Part shown: in pieces, positions 1 to 12,483 of the stretch | Layout: the number at the start of each line of letters is the position of its first letter | Numbering within the stretch: position 1 is the stretch's first letter | Source: Bolinopsis microptera | Taxonomy: Eukaryota > Ctenophora > Tentaculata > Lobata > Bolinopsidae | Direction of reading: 5' to 3' | DNA length: 64,000 bases | NCBI RefSeq assembly: GCF_026151205.1 | Contig: NC_087083.1 | Location: 2,547,036-2,611,035, forward strand | Notes under the pieces: model-generated | Databases searched by the model: none | Told to the model about the DNA's origin: nothing | Seen by the model: only the letters and a program-made list of their open reading frames with translations | Made by a program: the position numbers and the translations under genes

Positions 1-479
1 ATGTTACACATGTTACACATGTTACACATGTTACACACACATTTTACACATGTTACGAACAGGTAAACACATTCCACAGCACACGAATACCCAATCTTTA
101 CTTGCTGATCACACGTTCAGTCACATCGCACTATCAACCCCACATAAGGTGAATTAACTGGCCGCAGCAAATGTATTAAATCGATGGGAAATATAGCTAT
201 AATATAGCTATAATGTAGCTATAATAGTAAAGTATTATAGCTACAATATAGCTATAATATAAAACATGCTGATCGGATCACTGGGACTTACATTCGGGTA
301 AAGTCGGAGGCACTGTTCTTTTTCTTCTTCCGTCGTCTCCTGTGAAACATTTCAACTGTTACAACCCTAAACCTGTCTAAAAGTATTAATAAATCCCGAA
401 AAACGCCAAATCTGTGAAGATTTAAGGCCTCGTTGCACTTGGATGTGTTAAACGAGGGTTGTACGGGTGCATAGGGAGT
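1..479. repeat. AT-rich leader with two short tandem repeats
   Basis: Positions 1-35 are a 9-bp tandem of ATGTTACAC. Positions 191-262 hold imperfect copies of ATAGCTATAAT, which is rich in AGCT palindromes. No coding exon is recognisable in the rest. Confidence 0.75.
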
Positions 480-1965
480 CGTGCACAACTGACCGGTACG
501 TGCACAACTGACCGGTACGTGCACAACTGACCGGTACCTGCACAACTGACCGGTACCTGCACAACTGACCGGTACCTGCACAACTGACCGGTACCTGCAC
601 AAATGACCGGTAAGTGCACAAATGACCGGTACGTGCACAACTGACCGGTACGTGCACAACTGACCGGTACGTGCACAACTGACCGGTACGTGCACAACTG
701 ACCGGTACGTGCACAACTGACCGGTACGTGCACAACTGACCGGTACGTGCACAACTGACCGGTACGTGCACAACTGACCGGTACGTGCACAACTGACCGG
801 TACGTGCACAACTGACCGGTACGTGCACAACTGACCGGTACGTGCACAACTGACCGGTACCTGCACAACTGACCGGTACCTGCACAACTGACCGGTACGT
901 GCACAACTGACCGGTACGTGCACAACTGACCGGTACGTGCACAACTGACCGGTACCTGCACAAATGACCGGTAAGTGCACAACTGACCGGTAAGTGCACA
1001 AATGACCGGTACGACGTACGTGCACAACTGACCGGTAAGTGCACAAATGACCGGTACCTGCACAACTGACCGGTACGTGCACAACTGACCGGTACCTGCA
1101 CAAATGACCGGTACCTGCACAAATGACCGGTAAGTGCACAAATGACCGGTACGACGTACGTGCACAACTGACCGGTAAGTGCACAAATGACCGGTACCTG
1201 CACAAATGACCGGTACCTGCACAAATGACCGGTAAGTGCACAAATGACCGGTACGACGTACGTGCACAAATGACCGGTACGTGCACAACTGACCGGTACG
1301 TGCACAACTGACCGGTACCTGCACAACTGACCGGTACCTGCACAAATGACCGGTAAGTGCACAAATGACCGGTACGACGTACGTGCACAACTGACCGGTA
1401 AGTGCACAAATGACCGGTACCTGCACAACTGACCGGTACGTGCACAACTGACCGGTACCTGCACAAATGACCGGTACCTGCACAAATGACCGGTAAGTGC
1501 ACAAATGACCGGTACGACGTACGTGCACAACTGACCGGTAAGTGCACAAATGACCGGTACCTGCACAACTGACCGGTACCTGCACAACTGACCGGTACCT
1601 GCACAACTGACCGGTACCTGCACAAATGACCGGTACGTGCACAACTGACCGGTACGTGCACAACTGACCGGTACCTGCACAACTGACCGGTACCTGCACA
1701 ACTGACCGGTAAGTGCACAACTGACCGGTAAGTGCACAACTGACCGGTACGTGCACAAATGACCGGTACGTGCACAAATGACCGGTACGTGCACAACTGA
1801 CCGGTACCTGCACAAATGACCGGTACCTCCACAACTGACCGGTACCTGCACAACTGACCGGTACGTGCACAACTGACCGGTACCTGCACAAATGACCGGT
1901 ACCTGCACAACTGCCCGGTACCTGCACAAATGACCGGTACCTGCACAACTGACCGGTACCTGCAC
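480..1965. repeat. 19-bp satellite, about 76 copies
   Basis: The unit is TGCACAACTGACCGGTACG, with variants AAATG for AACTG and TACC or TAAG for TACG. Because 19 is not a multiple of three and the minus strand of the unit has no stop, all three minus frames are open for about 500 codons and read the same 19-residue cycle. These frames are therefore not evidence of genes. Five units carry a 7-bp insertion (GGTACGACGTACG near 1009, 1149, 1251, 1371 and 1511), marking internal segmental duplication. The unit is dense in palindromes (GTGCAC, ACCGGT, GGTACC). Confidence 0.95.
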
Positions 1966-2023
1966 TACCGCCCTGAAATCATCCACAGTACCTGTCTGGT
2001 GGATGTAGACAGTCAGGGCGGTA
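1966..2023. repeat. nested inverted repeat at the edge of the 19-bp satellite
   Basis: TACCGCCCTGA (1966-1976) is the exact reverse complement of TCAGGGCGGTA (2013-2023). Inside it ATCCAC (1981-1986) pairs with GTGGAT (1999-2004). The left arm starts where the last satellite unit breaks off. It could be a small mobile-element end or a secondary-structure site; I saw no target duplication. Confidence 0.65.
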
Positions 2024-2064
2024 ATAAGCCTAATTGCACTTCCCGACAACTATTTTAAAAGAGT

Positions 2065-2079
2065 CCCCCCCCCCCCCCC
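2065..2079. repeat. poly-C run (15 nt)
   Basis: Uninterrupted C run. Similar C or G runs lie near 9990, 10689, 35640, 39292 and 53010. Confidence 0.9.
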
Positions 2080-2190
2080 ACTTTTAACAGATCTTCTGTG
2101 GCAATACAGACGAGCAGTGGAACCATGGCTAATTGAGAGGCCACTTGTACCAGACCACAGGTCTCTTGTTTGAAGCCAACAACTGGGCAG

Positions 2191-2239
2191 TAGCCCGACA
2201 TGTGTTCGGGAACACATGTCGGGCTACTTGGATACTGCC
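2191..2239. repeat. perfect 16-bp hairpin and dispersed repeat end
   Basis: TAGCCCGACATGTGTT (2191-2206) and its exact reverse complement (2211-2226) are separated by CGGG. The right arm and what follows (AACACATGTCGGGCTA, then CTTGGATACTG) recur near 41739-41766, at the end of a 14-bp array. This is a dispersed family, not a chance palindrome. Confidence 0.75.
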
Positions 2240-3480
2240 AACAACTGCGGGGTCTCCGGCCCCATTGTCAGGGTCTTCGACCTGACTCTTGTTAGGCTTG
2301 GGATTACATGGAGCGTATCGAGGGTAAGGTACGGACACTTAGCTAACTCCATTCTTAGACAGGTCACGTAAACGGGAATACAAGAGATATGGGGTCGGGT
2401 CTGTGTTTAGTTGGTAGCGGGAAAAAAAGAAGCATCTCATTCTGGTAACCCATCGGCCATCCTATTGTGTAATTGTGTCGCAAAATAAAAATTTTGTTGG
2501 AGAATTTGAATGAAAACTAACTTGTTTTTTCTAGTCATGACTTTCTCCTCGAAAAAGAAGAAGTAATTCTGATTGGGCTTGAGGAGTGGCTCCCAACATC
2601 GTCTGTACTGCATTGTGAAGTTTATCTCCTGGACATAATTATTATCATGGTCAGTGATTTGCGAAACATATTTTCGTCATAAAGTTATGAAATCGACAGA
2701 AAAGTACCAAATAAATCAATTTCTGAAATGTTGATAAACTGAAAAGATCAGAAAGCTTGACGAAAAAGAGTGCATGATATCCTAAAACAAAACAAGATTT
2801 GTATACCTGATGGAGCATTGTTTCCCGTTTTTCCTTTGGGGCTTTGTATATACAGGTAACGAACAGTTTGACGGCTTGGTGGGTATTGTTTTGTTTCGTT
2901 GCTACCACCCTGCCCACTGAAAGTGTAAGAACTGGTTCAAATTCCGCTGTATTATCCACACTCTTGAACCTGCCACATCTTAAACTTTCATTACATTGTT
3001 ATCATAGACTCCAGTTCATGGATGAATCAAGAAAACAGTCTCCACCGATAATTAATCGATTGACGTCCAAATCGGCAGTAATGTTAGCACTAATTTTGCC
3101 AGACAAAATTGGTAATTATACGTGACTAACGTGTGGGCATGGAAAATCACATACTCGGTTTATAGCGATGGTTTGCATGATAAGCAATATGCATAAGTTA
3201 AATTGTTTAAAGTACCGAGGTAAATAATTTGGCTGTAGTAATTTTCTTTCGGAAAGCGTTAAAATCAAATTACAGTTGATTCTTTGAGTGTGTTAGTGGT
3301 AAATTTGACGGAAGATGGTATCGGTGAGCGATTGTAGTTGTTACAAAATTTTTGTTACAGCCTTCATTACGGTTTTCATATTCATTGGCGGAATGTCGCG
3401 TTGCCAAGCCTTCTCAAATAAAATCAGAATAAAATAAGATCACTGCCTACTATTTAAAATATTTGAGAATTGATCACACG
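2240..3480. other. unique sequence, no recognised gene
   Basis: Open frames up to about 100 codons exist on both strands near 2650-3125 and overlap one another. None shows a domain, a convincing start or paired splice sites. I see no repeat in this stretch. Confidence 0.5.
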
Positions 3481-3500
3481 TATATATATATATATATATC
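3481..3500. repeat. (TA)10 microsatellite
   Basis: Uninterrupted TA dinucleotides in AT-rich unique sequence. The adjoining stretch 3501-3947 holds nothing I can identify. Confidence 0.9.
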
Positions 3501-3947
3501 CGAAAACGAGATCAATGATTTTAAAAATGTTCTCCAAATATTTGATTATTACTGCACCTATAATCAAATAATGAAATCTTGAATAACATAACTCAGAATA
3601 TAATAGAATAACTTACAGCTAAAAATAGCGTTGTCAAATGAATTTTGCCTCTAAGATGATCGGCTGTTAACAAGACTAGTTGTATATAAGAGTGATCGAT
3701 TTTCAGTAATTTCAGTGAACAAAATTCATTTTAAACCGCTTTAAACAACAACTTTAAGGATCAAATAGTTCCATAATTTGTTAAGGCTTTGTTATTAGAG
3801 AATTTATGTGATTCCGAGCTTCCGATTGGACGGTTACAATAATACACAAACATTAACAAAGGATTACTACTTTGACTTACACTCAACATTCGCCAGGCGA
3901 CTAATAAATGAATTCAATAAAGTATAAAAGTAACACAACAAACAATA

Positions 3948-4075
3948 TGATACAAGGGCAGGTCACTCCCGGTGTTGGAATGGCCTGAGGTGCTTATCTC
4001 CTTTACTGAGGTGCTTATCTCCTTTACAGTAACCCTAAGCCACTCCGTGCCGAGGCACTATAATACTAGCTGCAG
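3948..4075 (-). mobile_element. SINE fragment, minus strand, 5' truncated
   Basis: Read on the minus strand this matches the body and tail of the SINE at 28708-28944. Shared landmarks are CTAGTATTATAGTGCC, the block CCAACACCGGGAGTGACCT and a GTATC-type tail. It lacks the tRNA-like head, and the 15-bp array at 4092 lies where the 5' part should continue. A stretch of about 20 bp (GGTGCTTATCTCCTTTAC) is duplicated inside this copy at about 3989 and 4010. Confidence 0.7.
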
Positions 4076-4091
4076 GGGGGTTAGTCCTACG

Positions 4092-4208
4092 AGTAATACA
4101 ACTAAAAGTAATGCAACTAAAAGTAATACAACTAAAGTAATGCAACTAAAAGTAATACAACTAAAATTAATACAACTAAAAGTAATACAACTAAAAGTAA
4201 TACAACTG
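4092..4208. repeat. 15-bp tandem array, about 8 copies
   Basis: The unit is ACTAAAAGTAATACA with alternation ATACA/ATGCA. One unit has lost an A. It abuts the SINE fragment. Confidence 0.9.
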
Positions 4209-4379
4209 ACCTAAAATGAAGGGGGCGTCGGCGTACTGTTCGATATGGTTTCGCAGACCGGACCGATAACTTGGCTCAAGGCACATTAAGGAGGCTTGTG
4301 GAACTAAGCTTACTAGTACAATTACACAGAAAACTCGACTATTCATTCTTATTACACCATCTTTAGTAGAGTTTAGAAC

Positions 4380-4525
4380 CTGGAAAATAATTATAATTAC
4401 TACAATTTAATTGATTAATTATAATTATAATTACTAATTATACTACAATTTAGAGTTTACATTATTATGGTAATAATTATAAGATAATTATAATTACTAC
4501 AATTTAGAGTTTACATTATTATGGT
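4380..4525. repeat. AT-rich direct duplication
   Basis: A segment containing TACTACAATTTAGAGTTTAC then ATTATTATGGT occurs twice (around 4440 and 4497), embedded in TAATTATAATTA palindromic sequence. Confidence 0.7.
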
Positions 4526-4976
4526 GTTTACAAATAGTACTTACTAATTTTTTTCTGCAAGAATGAAACGTTTACGAATGGATATAAAAGAGTAAAGCCT
4601 ATCAAAAAATTACGATAACCAGATAAATAAAAGAGGAAATAATTAATTTCAACATTTAATCCTACCCAGCCTCGCGCAGAAATGCATGAATATCTTGCTC
4701 CTCGCTTACACTTGTGTGAGCTTGGAGAAGCATCATGAGCGGGTGTTGCCAGGTAACTGGCTATCCCGCGAATGGAAGCTTAGATTAAACAAATATATGA
4801 TCAGACTTACCTCCACTAAGACAAATAACTAGTAAACCGTATACAAGTTTAATAGTATTCGTTCCTCAAATGTGTGTTGCTGGAATACGTGGAATGGGGA
4901 TTGGTGGAAGGATTACTTGCTGATATAGAATAAACTGTCATAATAACATGCCTAGTGAGGTTGGGGTGAGACAATT

Positions 4977-5064
4977 TAAAAGTAACAAATCACAAATATC
5001 TATTTTATTATTAGCATAAATAAAAGTAACAAATCACAAATATCTGTCTTATTATTAACATAAT
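4977..5064. repeat. 44-bp tandem duplication
   Basis: Copies at 4977-5020 and 5021-5064 start TAAAAGTAACAAATCACAAA and differ at a few positions. Confidence 0.85.
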
Positions 5065-7965
5065 AACATAATTATTAGCATAAGTACTAAGGAGGCTTTA
5101 GTGAACACATACTGTCTAAAAGACAGGACAACAAAAGTAAAATTCATAGAACTATTTATGTGGCAGTCACACAACTAACTTATATCTTTATATAAGTTAT
5201 ATAACTAAGTTATAACTAAGTTATTACACCAATCTAGCTAAGCAAAGGGTAATAATATAGCACTGACAGGTGGCTGAGATGTACACTGACAAAACTGTAT
5301 CGAAAGTCTGGCCCCTTAAGATTTCGGGACAAAAGATCTAGGGAATCTAGAGAATCTTAGAAGAGCGCAGGTATGAGACTGGGACAACACCCCTCCATTT
5401 AAGTTTTATTACAACAATCGGAAAATTATCCTAAAGTAGAGCCGAATCTAATACTGAAACGGGCCCGATCCTAGATAACTCACACCCTCCGGATCACACC
5501 TAATATTTCCGAGTCAACTTCACAGCGATATTAACATCAATTGTAACTGCAAAAAATTAATCATGTCGGGGAAAATAAGATTTAAATATTTCTAGTAGGA
5601 CATTATTAATATAAAGTGTGATACAACCCAAGGGAAGGGCCAAGTATGTGTGAAGGAGGCTACCTCAGGACGTGATCTCCGTACGCGATGCCTTCACTAA
5701 TAATCAGGTGCAGAATCCTGACTTTGATGGCAGTTTCTGTTCTTGTAGTGTCTAATATCATGGCATGTTGCCGTTTACTTTTCTAATTCTGGGGAATTGA
5801 GCACGATTTTTTTCTTTGATCAACCATCGGAGAGTCTAGTTTTAAATGAAAATGAGGTTGGAAAATAAAAACTAGGACATGGACGCAATCTGAAACGTGT
5901 CATATCTAAGATAAAATAATCTTTTCGTCCACCTTTTTTATGAAAGGAAAGTAGACAAACCACGTGTCAGTAGAAAAACCACAAGACTTTTCTGGACCAC
6001 AGTTGTTAACAAAACAATTCACTGCAATCTACCTCAAGAAGGATCATTCAGTATAAAGAGAAAATTCAGTTAAAGAGAATTAGGTATAAACGTTTTAAAG
6101 GTTCATTGTAAAAGTATGTAATTATGAGAGAAGGAAGAGCAAATAGACAATAGATATTGGGCAGATTGCCAACATTAAAGGTTGTGGTAACGGCCAGGAA
6201 TCGAATGCAGTAAAGAGCAAAAACTGACTCCAACACCAAAATGAGAACAATCAAGATTCGGGTGTAATGTTGATTAATCCAGACTAATGACTGGGCTTCA
6301 GGATGAATTGACTTCAATCCAGCAAATTGATAAAATTATAAACCCCTTAGCTTCAGGGGGACTACAAGCGGTAAGACGGCAGTTGACGTAGAATCAATTG
6401 ATCGAACAAACCCCATTCAACTGGGTAATATGGATTAAATGAGATTAATGTAACCGAGCTTGGTACAAAATGCAACAATTAGTCGCCACTCACAGACAGG
6501 CTAAACTACAGCTATCTTCGACACAGTCCAGATAAAATCGTGTTTACAGGGTAAACTACTGATGAAAATCAATACAATCCGTGCGGATAAAATCATATTT
6601 ACAAAGTTAACTATCGATGAAAAGAATTTGGTCAATACATAAAAGCTGGGTGATGATACAACTATACACATGAGAGGCTGGGTTTACCTTTTGTTTTGTG
6701 CAGATCATGAAACAATGGAGATTAAACGTCAAGAAGGCAGACACACTAATTAGAATGTCGGGACTAAACCCAGAATAGATTTCATAAAACAAGGCGGATC
6801 CGTTTAAGACAATTAATCCATAAGGTTAGGGTAAAAAATATAAAAATATCCAAGTCTACCTTCGGGAGACGAGAGTCGGAGAAAAGGAGAGTAACAATCT
6901 TACAATATGAGGCAAAGATTAGATTAAACAGAGGACTTGACAAAACCCGAGAGAAGGGGCCGTTCCTGTAGAGTGTAGGGCTTCAGTGCTGGAATCATCC
7001 TGAAACACCTCAGAAGACATATATCGCACAGCTCTAAGAATATATTAATGTGTGCTATTTAGAGTGCCAAAACACTAAAAAATGTCGCTGAAAATTTACT
7101 AAAAAGTGGGTTCTCGCGGTCATGACGACCACTCATTAAGTTTGGTCCTGAAATGAGACTATCATGTTGCTGAAGTGCCGTCGAGAGAGGGAAATTAGCT
7201 GGAAGTGGGGCATTAGTGTCGGGGCACTGGAGCATGTACCCTTGTAGATGTGAAGCTTAGAATCGAATTACTGGGGGTATGTCTGAGGAGGTGAGGATTA
7301 TCAGAGGAGTGACCTCAAGCTCTGACGGGGTATGTGGTTTGAAATATGTGGATGAGTAATCGTGACGCTTTGTATGCTGATGTTACATTTGTTGATTGCA
7401 ATTGTAAGTGAGGAAGCCCCACAAAGTTAGACTTCATACTTAACCAGGATAAAAGGGCCGGCTGAGTATGGAGTTTCGTTTGAACTAGTGCACTCCAAAA
7501 GTCTGGTTAGAAATCTAACTGGAAAGTATTTGCCGATCGTAAATGAATGGTGTCGGAAAGTTGCAAGATTTGAGCGGCTTAAATGAGAGCAGCAGCGTCT
7601 CTCCAGCGTGAGGAGCACACAGATCAAAAGAGCATTTGATTGGGAATTTATTCAAAAATGCAAATAATTCAGTATTTTTGACGCATCATGCTTCTAAGCA
7701 GACACACGCCTTAAAAGGTAACCGTCCAATGGGAGTCCCGGGAGGTGTGCACCTGACGAGCTGCTGACCAATAAGGGAACAGCGGCCGAGGGGAGGATAT
7801 TATAAGGAAGACTTGTGGCGACCATGCCATGTACTTTAATCGGTCCTGATCACTTAAATATTTGACCTTTATAAGTTTAGAACGATTGTGTCGTAACATG
7901 GATTTAGAAGGGGAAGACTGTGCTCAAGACACGTTCCAATGCCATACAAGGTGATGATACCTGGT
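5065..7965. other. unique AT-rich sequence, no recognised gene
   Basis: Short open frames of 60-85 codons at 6066-6317, 6607-6792, 7427-7627 and 7711-7899 (all minus) have no domain, compositional or splice support. No transposon ends were seen. Undetected exons of a spliced gene are possible. Confidence 0.45.
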
Positions 7966-8491
7966 CCATCAGGGGCCTGCCCCGTCTTCAGGGGCCTGTC
8001 CCGTCATCAGGGGCCTGCCCCGTCTTCGGGGGGCTATGTGTTTGAATTAGGGTGTATCGTGCCGCTTTGTAGGGGTCATTGTTCGATTCATTGTCGAGGG
8101 CCCCCGTAGCTTATACTAACGGTAAGGGCCGTAGTATGGGTTCGTTTGAACTAGTGTCTCAGGGTCTGTCCTATTTAGGGCCTTTCCGTCTATCAGGGCT
8201 GTCAAAGTTTCAGTGGCGGCTGTCCCGTCTTCAGGGGGCCAGTCCAAGCTTTGATTGGGACTTTACAATCTATCAGGGCCTGCTCCCTCTTTCAAGGGCC
8301 TAGATCCGTCCAAGGGGCTGTCCCTTTGGGGTGTCCCGCATCAGGGCTGCTACCATAGGGACCGCCGTTAGGGGCGTATTATAGGGCTGCCGTACTTGGG
8401 CCTGCCCGTCTTCAAGGGCCTGCCCCGTCATATTAGAGGTGTCGTCATGGATCTTAGGGGCCTGTGCCAGCCGTCTTCAGGGCTGATCCGG
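7966..8491. repeat. degenerate edge of the 19-bp GC-rich satellite
   Basis: Three near-perfect units sit at 7966-8032. Beyond them are scattered imperfect pieces such as TCAGGGCCTGCTCCC and CGTCTTCAAGGGCCTGCC. This is a decayed margin flanking a homogenised core, as expected for a satellite evolving by unequal exchange. Confidence 0.75.
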
Positions 8492-9428
8492 GTCTTCAGG
8501 GGCCTGCCCCGTCTTCAGGGGCCTGTCCCGTCTTCAGGGGCCTGTCCCGTCTTCAGGGGCCTGTCCCGTCTTCAGGGGCCTGTCCCGTCTTCAGGGGCCT
8601 GTCCCGTCTTCAGGGGCCTGTCCCGTCTTCAGGGGCCTGCCCCGTCTTCAGGGGCCTGTCCCGTCTTCAGGGGCCTGCCCCGTCTTCAGGGGCCTGTCCC
8701 GTCTTCAGGGGCCTGCCCCGTCTTCAGGGGCCTGTCCCGTCTTCAGGGGCCTGTCCCGTCTTCAGGGGCCTGTCCCGTCTTCAGGGGCCTGTCCCGTCTT
8801 CAGGGGCCTGCCCCGTCTTCAGGGGCCTGTCCCGTCTTCAGGGGCCTGCCCCGTCTTCAGGGGCCTGCCCCGTCTTCAGGGGCCTGTCCCGTCTTCAGGG
8901 GCCTGCCCCGTCTTCAGGGGCCTGCCCCGTCTTCAGGGGCCTGTCCCGTCTTCAGGGGCCTGTCCCGTCTTCAGGGGCCTGTCCCGTCTTCAGGGGCCTG
9001 TCCCGTCTTCAGGGGCCTGTCCCGTCTTCAGGGGCCTGTCCCGTCTTCAGGGGCCTGTCCCGTCTTCAGGGGCCTGTCCCGTCTTCAGGGGCCTGCCCCG
9101 TCTTCAGGGGCCTGTCCCGTCTTCAGGGGCCTGCCCCGTCTTCAGGGGCCTGTCCCGTCTTCAGGGGCCTGTCCCGTCTTCAGGGGGCTGTCCCGTCTTC
9201 AGGGGCCTGTCCCGTCTTCAGGGGCCTGCCCCGTCTTCAGGGGCCTGTCCCGTCTTCAGGGGCCTGTCCCGTCTTCAGGGGCCTGTCCCGTCTTCAGGGG
9301 CCTGTCCCGTCTTCAGGGGCCTGTCCCGTCTTCAGGGGCCTGTCCCGTCTTCAGGGGCCTGCCCCGTCTTCAGGGGCCTGCCCCGTCTTCAGGGGCCTGT
9401 CCCGTCTTCAGGGGCCTGCCCCGTCTTT
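8492..9428. repeat. 19-bp GC-rich satellite core, about 49 copies
   Basis: The unit is CTTCAGGGGCCTGTCCCGT, with one common T/C variant (CTGTCCC or CTGCCCC). The plus strand of the unit has no stop, so at least two plus frames stay open for more than 320 codons and give the same cyclic 19-residue peptide. This is a frame artefact. The array ends in an imperfect unit followed by CACGGACATGTGACC. Confidence 0.95.
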
Positions 9429-9560
9429 CACGGACATGTGACCACTACCGATTCTTCCAGCTGATTTTGGCATAAAATAACCATACACCAGCACTAAATA
9501 CAACCTTGTAGTCCTAAACAAGTTGAATGCTATAACACTAGACACCCCCGCGAGCCGGAA

Positions 9561-9767
9561 CAGTTGAAACCTACACTAGTTATCCTGCCAACTATCCGGC
9601 ACAGTGTTCTAAGCTAATCAGTAACTAGTGGTAACAAGTGGTAACTAGTGGTAACTCGTGGTAACCAGTGGTAACCAGTGGTAACCAGTGGTAACCAGTG
9701 GTAACAGTTGAAACCTACACTAGTTATCCTGCCAACTATCGGGCACATTGTTCTAAGCTAATCAGTA
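9561..9767. repeat. 10-bp array bracketed by a 63-bp direct duplication
   Basis: A 63-bp segment beginning CAGTTGAAACCTACACTAG occurs at 9561-9623 and again at 9705-9767 with three differences. Between them are about eight copies of a 10-bp unit, TAGTGGTAAC or CAGTGGTAAC. Confidence 0.9.
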
Positions 9768-9989
9768 CCCCTCCCGTACAATCACCAAAGATCTTATAAC
9801 AGTCCTCTGCGTGTATCTTAACGGGATAATTCGTGTGTCAAGCCCCGGCTGATAATCTGATAATATACTGATAAATGTGGATTGTGAGTGTGTAATGAAG
9901 TAATGATGGGAGCTAAAGCAAGAAAGTAGGATATTATATGTGTTTTGTTCTTGTAACCTAGAGGGTTGAAGGTTTTAACATCTCAGAGA

Positions 9990-10001
9990 GGGGGGGGGGG
10001 G
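9990..10001. repeat. poly-G run
   Basis: Twelve consecutive G residues preceded by GAGA sequence. Confidence 0.9.
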
Positions 10002-10114
10002 TCTGGTTGGTAGCTTGGTTCCACGCTATTGAAGTTGGAGAAATGACAGTGTTTTCCTGTGTCAGTATAAACTTACCAAGATGAAAGGTCGGGGATGCCG
10101 AAAGGGGGCGGAAG

Positions 10115-10369
10115 AGGGCGGGCTATCCCGGATATTAAATACCTTCTTAGAATGCAACTAGTGGTAACTAGTGGTAACAAGTGGTAACTAGTGGTAACAA
10201 GTGGTAACTAGTGGTAACAAGTGGTAACTAGTGGTAACCAGTGGTAACTAGTGGTAACTTGTGGTAACTAGTAGTAACTAATGGTAACTAGTGGTAACTA
10301 GTAGTAACTAGTGGTAACTAAAAAGGGCGGGCCAGCCCGGATATTAAATACTTTCTTAGAATGTAACTA
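10115..10369. repeat. second 10-bp array bracketed by a 46-bp direct duplication
   Basis: About 16 copies of TAGTGGTAAC or AAGTGGTAAC lie between two copies (about 10115-10160 and 10323-10369) of a segment containing CCCGGATATTAAATAC and TTCTTAGAATG. The 10-bp unit is shared with the array at 9621-9706, but the bracketing segment is different. The following stretch 10370-10688 holds no gene I can see. Confidence 0.9.
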
Positions 10370-10688
10370 AAATAAAAGTATTTAATTTATCTCAGGCTCC
10401 TAACATATAATCTGCTTACAAAGGAATAGGTAGGGCGTGCCACCTTTTACTAGGGTTTGTAATAGTATAAAGGAATCAACTTAATACATTCATTATCATC
10501 AGTATATTTAGTACGGAATGCAAATCACGCACACCCATCGGATAAGCGGGATTCATTATCATGACGGGTTATATTTCATATCGGGATTCAGGGGATTGAC
10601 AAACCCGTACAAGCCAATTAAAGGTGATTAATTAGAAAAGACTAACACAGAGTTAAACGAGACTGTGAGGAACGCAGAGGAGGGGACC

Positions 10689-10705
10689 GGGGGGGGGGGG
10701 GGGGG
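10689..10705. repeat. poly-G run (17 nt)
   Basis: G run immediately before the 22-bp satellite. Confidence 0.9.
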
Positions 10706-10719
10706 TGGTTACAAAACAC

Positions 10720-12483
10720 GAAACATAGCCTAGTACTACTAGAAACATAACCTAGTACTACTAGAAACATAGCCTAGTACTACTAGAAACAGAGCCTAGT
10801 GCTACTAGAAACAGAGCATAGTACTACTAGAAACATAGCCTAGTAATACTAGAAACAGAGCCTAGTAATACTAGAAACATAGCCTAGTACTACTAGAAAC
10901 ATAGCCTAGTAATACTAGAAACAGAGCCTAGTAATATTAGAAACAGAGCCTAGTGGTACTAGAAACAGAGCCTAGTAATACTAGAAACAGAGCCTAGTAA
11001 TACTAGAAACAGAGCCTAGTAATACTAGAAACAGAGCCTAGTACTACTAGAAACATAGCCTAGTAATACTAGAAACAGAGCCTAGTGCTACTAGAAACAT
11101 AGCATAGTACTACTAGAAACAGAGCCTAGTAATACTAGAAACAGAGCCTAGTAATACTAGAAACAGAGCCTAGTACTACTAGAAACATAGCCTAGTAATA
11201 CTAGAAACATAGCCTAGTACTACTAGAAACAGAGCCTAGTGCTACTAGAAACAGAGCCTAGTAATACTAGAAACAGAGCCTAGTACTACTAGAAACATAG
11301 CATAGTACTACTAGAAACATAGCCTATTACTACTAGAAATAGAGCCTAGTACTACTAGAAACATAGCCTAGTACTACTAGAAACAGAGCCTAGTAATACT
11401 TGAAACAGAGCCTGGTGCTACTAGAAACATAGCCTAGTAATACTAGAAACATAGCCTAGTACTACTAGAAACAGAGCATAGTACTACTAGAAACAGAGCC
11501 TAGTGCTACTAGAAACAGAGCCTAGTAATACTAGAAACAGAGCCTAGTACTACTAGAAACAGAGCCTAGTACTACTAGAAACATAGCCTAGTACTACTAG
11601 AAACAGAGCCTAGTACTACTAGAAACAGAGCCTAGTAATACTAGAAACATAGCCAAGTAATACTAGAAACAGAGCCTAGTGCTACTAGAAACATAGCCTT
11701 GTACTACTAGAAACAGAGCCTAGTAATACTAGAAACAGAGCCTAGTAATACTAGGAACAGAGCCTAGTACTACTAGAAACATAGCCTAGTCCTACTAGAA
11801 ACAGAGCGTAGTGCTACTAGAAACAGAGCCTGGTACTACTAGAAACATAGCCTAGTACTACTAGAAACATAGCCTAGTGCTACTAGAAATATAGCTTAGT
11901 GCTACTAGAAACAGAGCTAAGTAATACTAGAAACAGAGCCTAGTACTACTAGAAACAGAGCCTAGTGCTACTAGAAACAGAGCCTAGTAATACTAGAAAC
12001 AGAGCCTAGTACTACTAGAAACATAGCCAAGTAATACTAGAAACAGAGCCTAGTGCTACTAGAAACATAGCCTAGTACTACTAGAAACAGAGCCTAGTAA
12101 TACTAGAAACAGAGCCTAGTAATACTAGAAACAGAGCCTAGTACTACTAGAAACATAGCCTAGTCCTACTAGAAACAGAGCCTAGTGCTACTAGAAACAG
12201 AGCCTGGTACTACTAGAAACATAGCCTAGTACTACTAGAAACATAGCCTAGTGCTACTAGAAACATAGCCTAGTAATACTAGAAACAGAGCCTAGTACTA
12301 CTAGAAACATAGCCTAGTACTACTAGAAACAGAGCCTAGTGCTACTAGAAACAGAGCCTAGTACTACTAGAAACAGAGCCTAGTAATACTAGAAACATAG
12401 CCTAGTACTACTAGAAACAGAGCCTAGTAATACTAGAAACAGAGCCTGGTAATACTAGAAACAGAGCCTGGTGGTACTAGAAA
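10720..12483. repeat. 22-bp satellite, about 80 copies
   Basis: The unit is GAAACATAGCC plus TAGTACTACTA. Variation is concentrated at AT/AG in the first half (CATAGCC or CAGAGCC) and in the triplet between TAGT and TACTA (AC, AA, GC). The rest is nearly invariant. Every unit carries in-frame stops, so no long frame is open. Confidence 0.95.

Noticed and set aside
288-2049. Three overlapping minus frames of more than 500 codons
   Set aside because: All three read the same 19-residue cycle because the 19-bp unit has no minus-strand stop. Identical peptides in three frames is a repeat artefact.
2930-2946. B-box-like GGTTCAAATTC suggesting a tRNA or SINE
   Set aside because: No A box at the right distance upstream and no cloverleaf.
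8396-9475. Long plus frames rich in Gly, Pro and Ser
   Set aside because: Cyclic 19-residue products of the 19-bp satellite, open in two frames.
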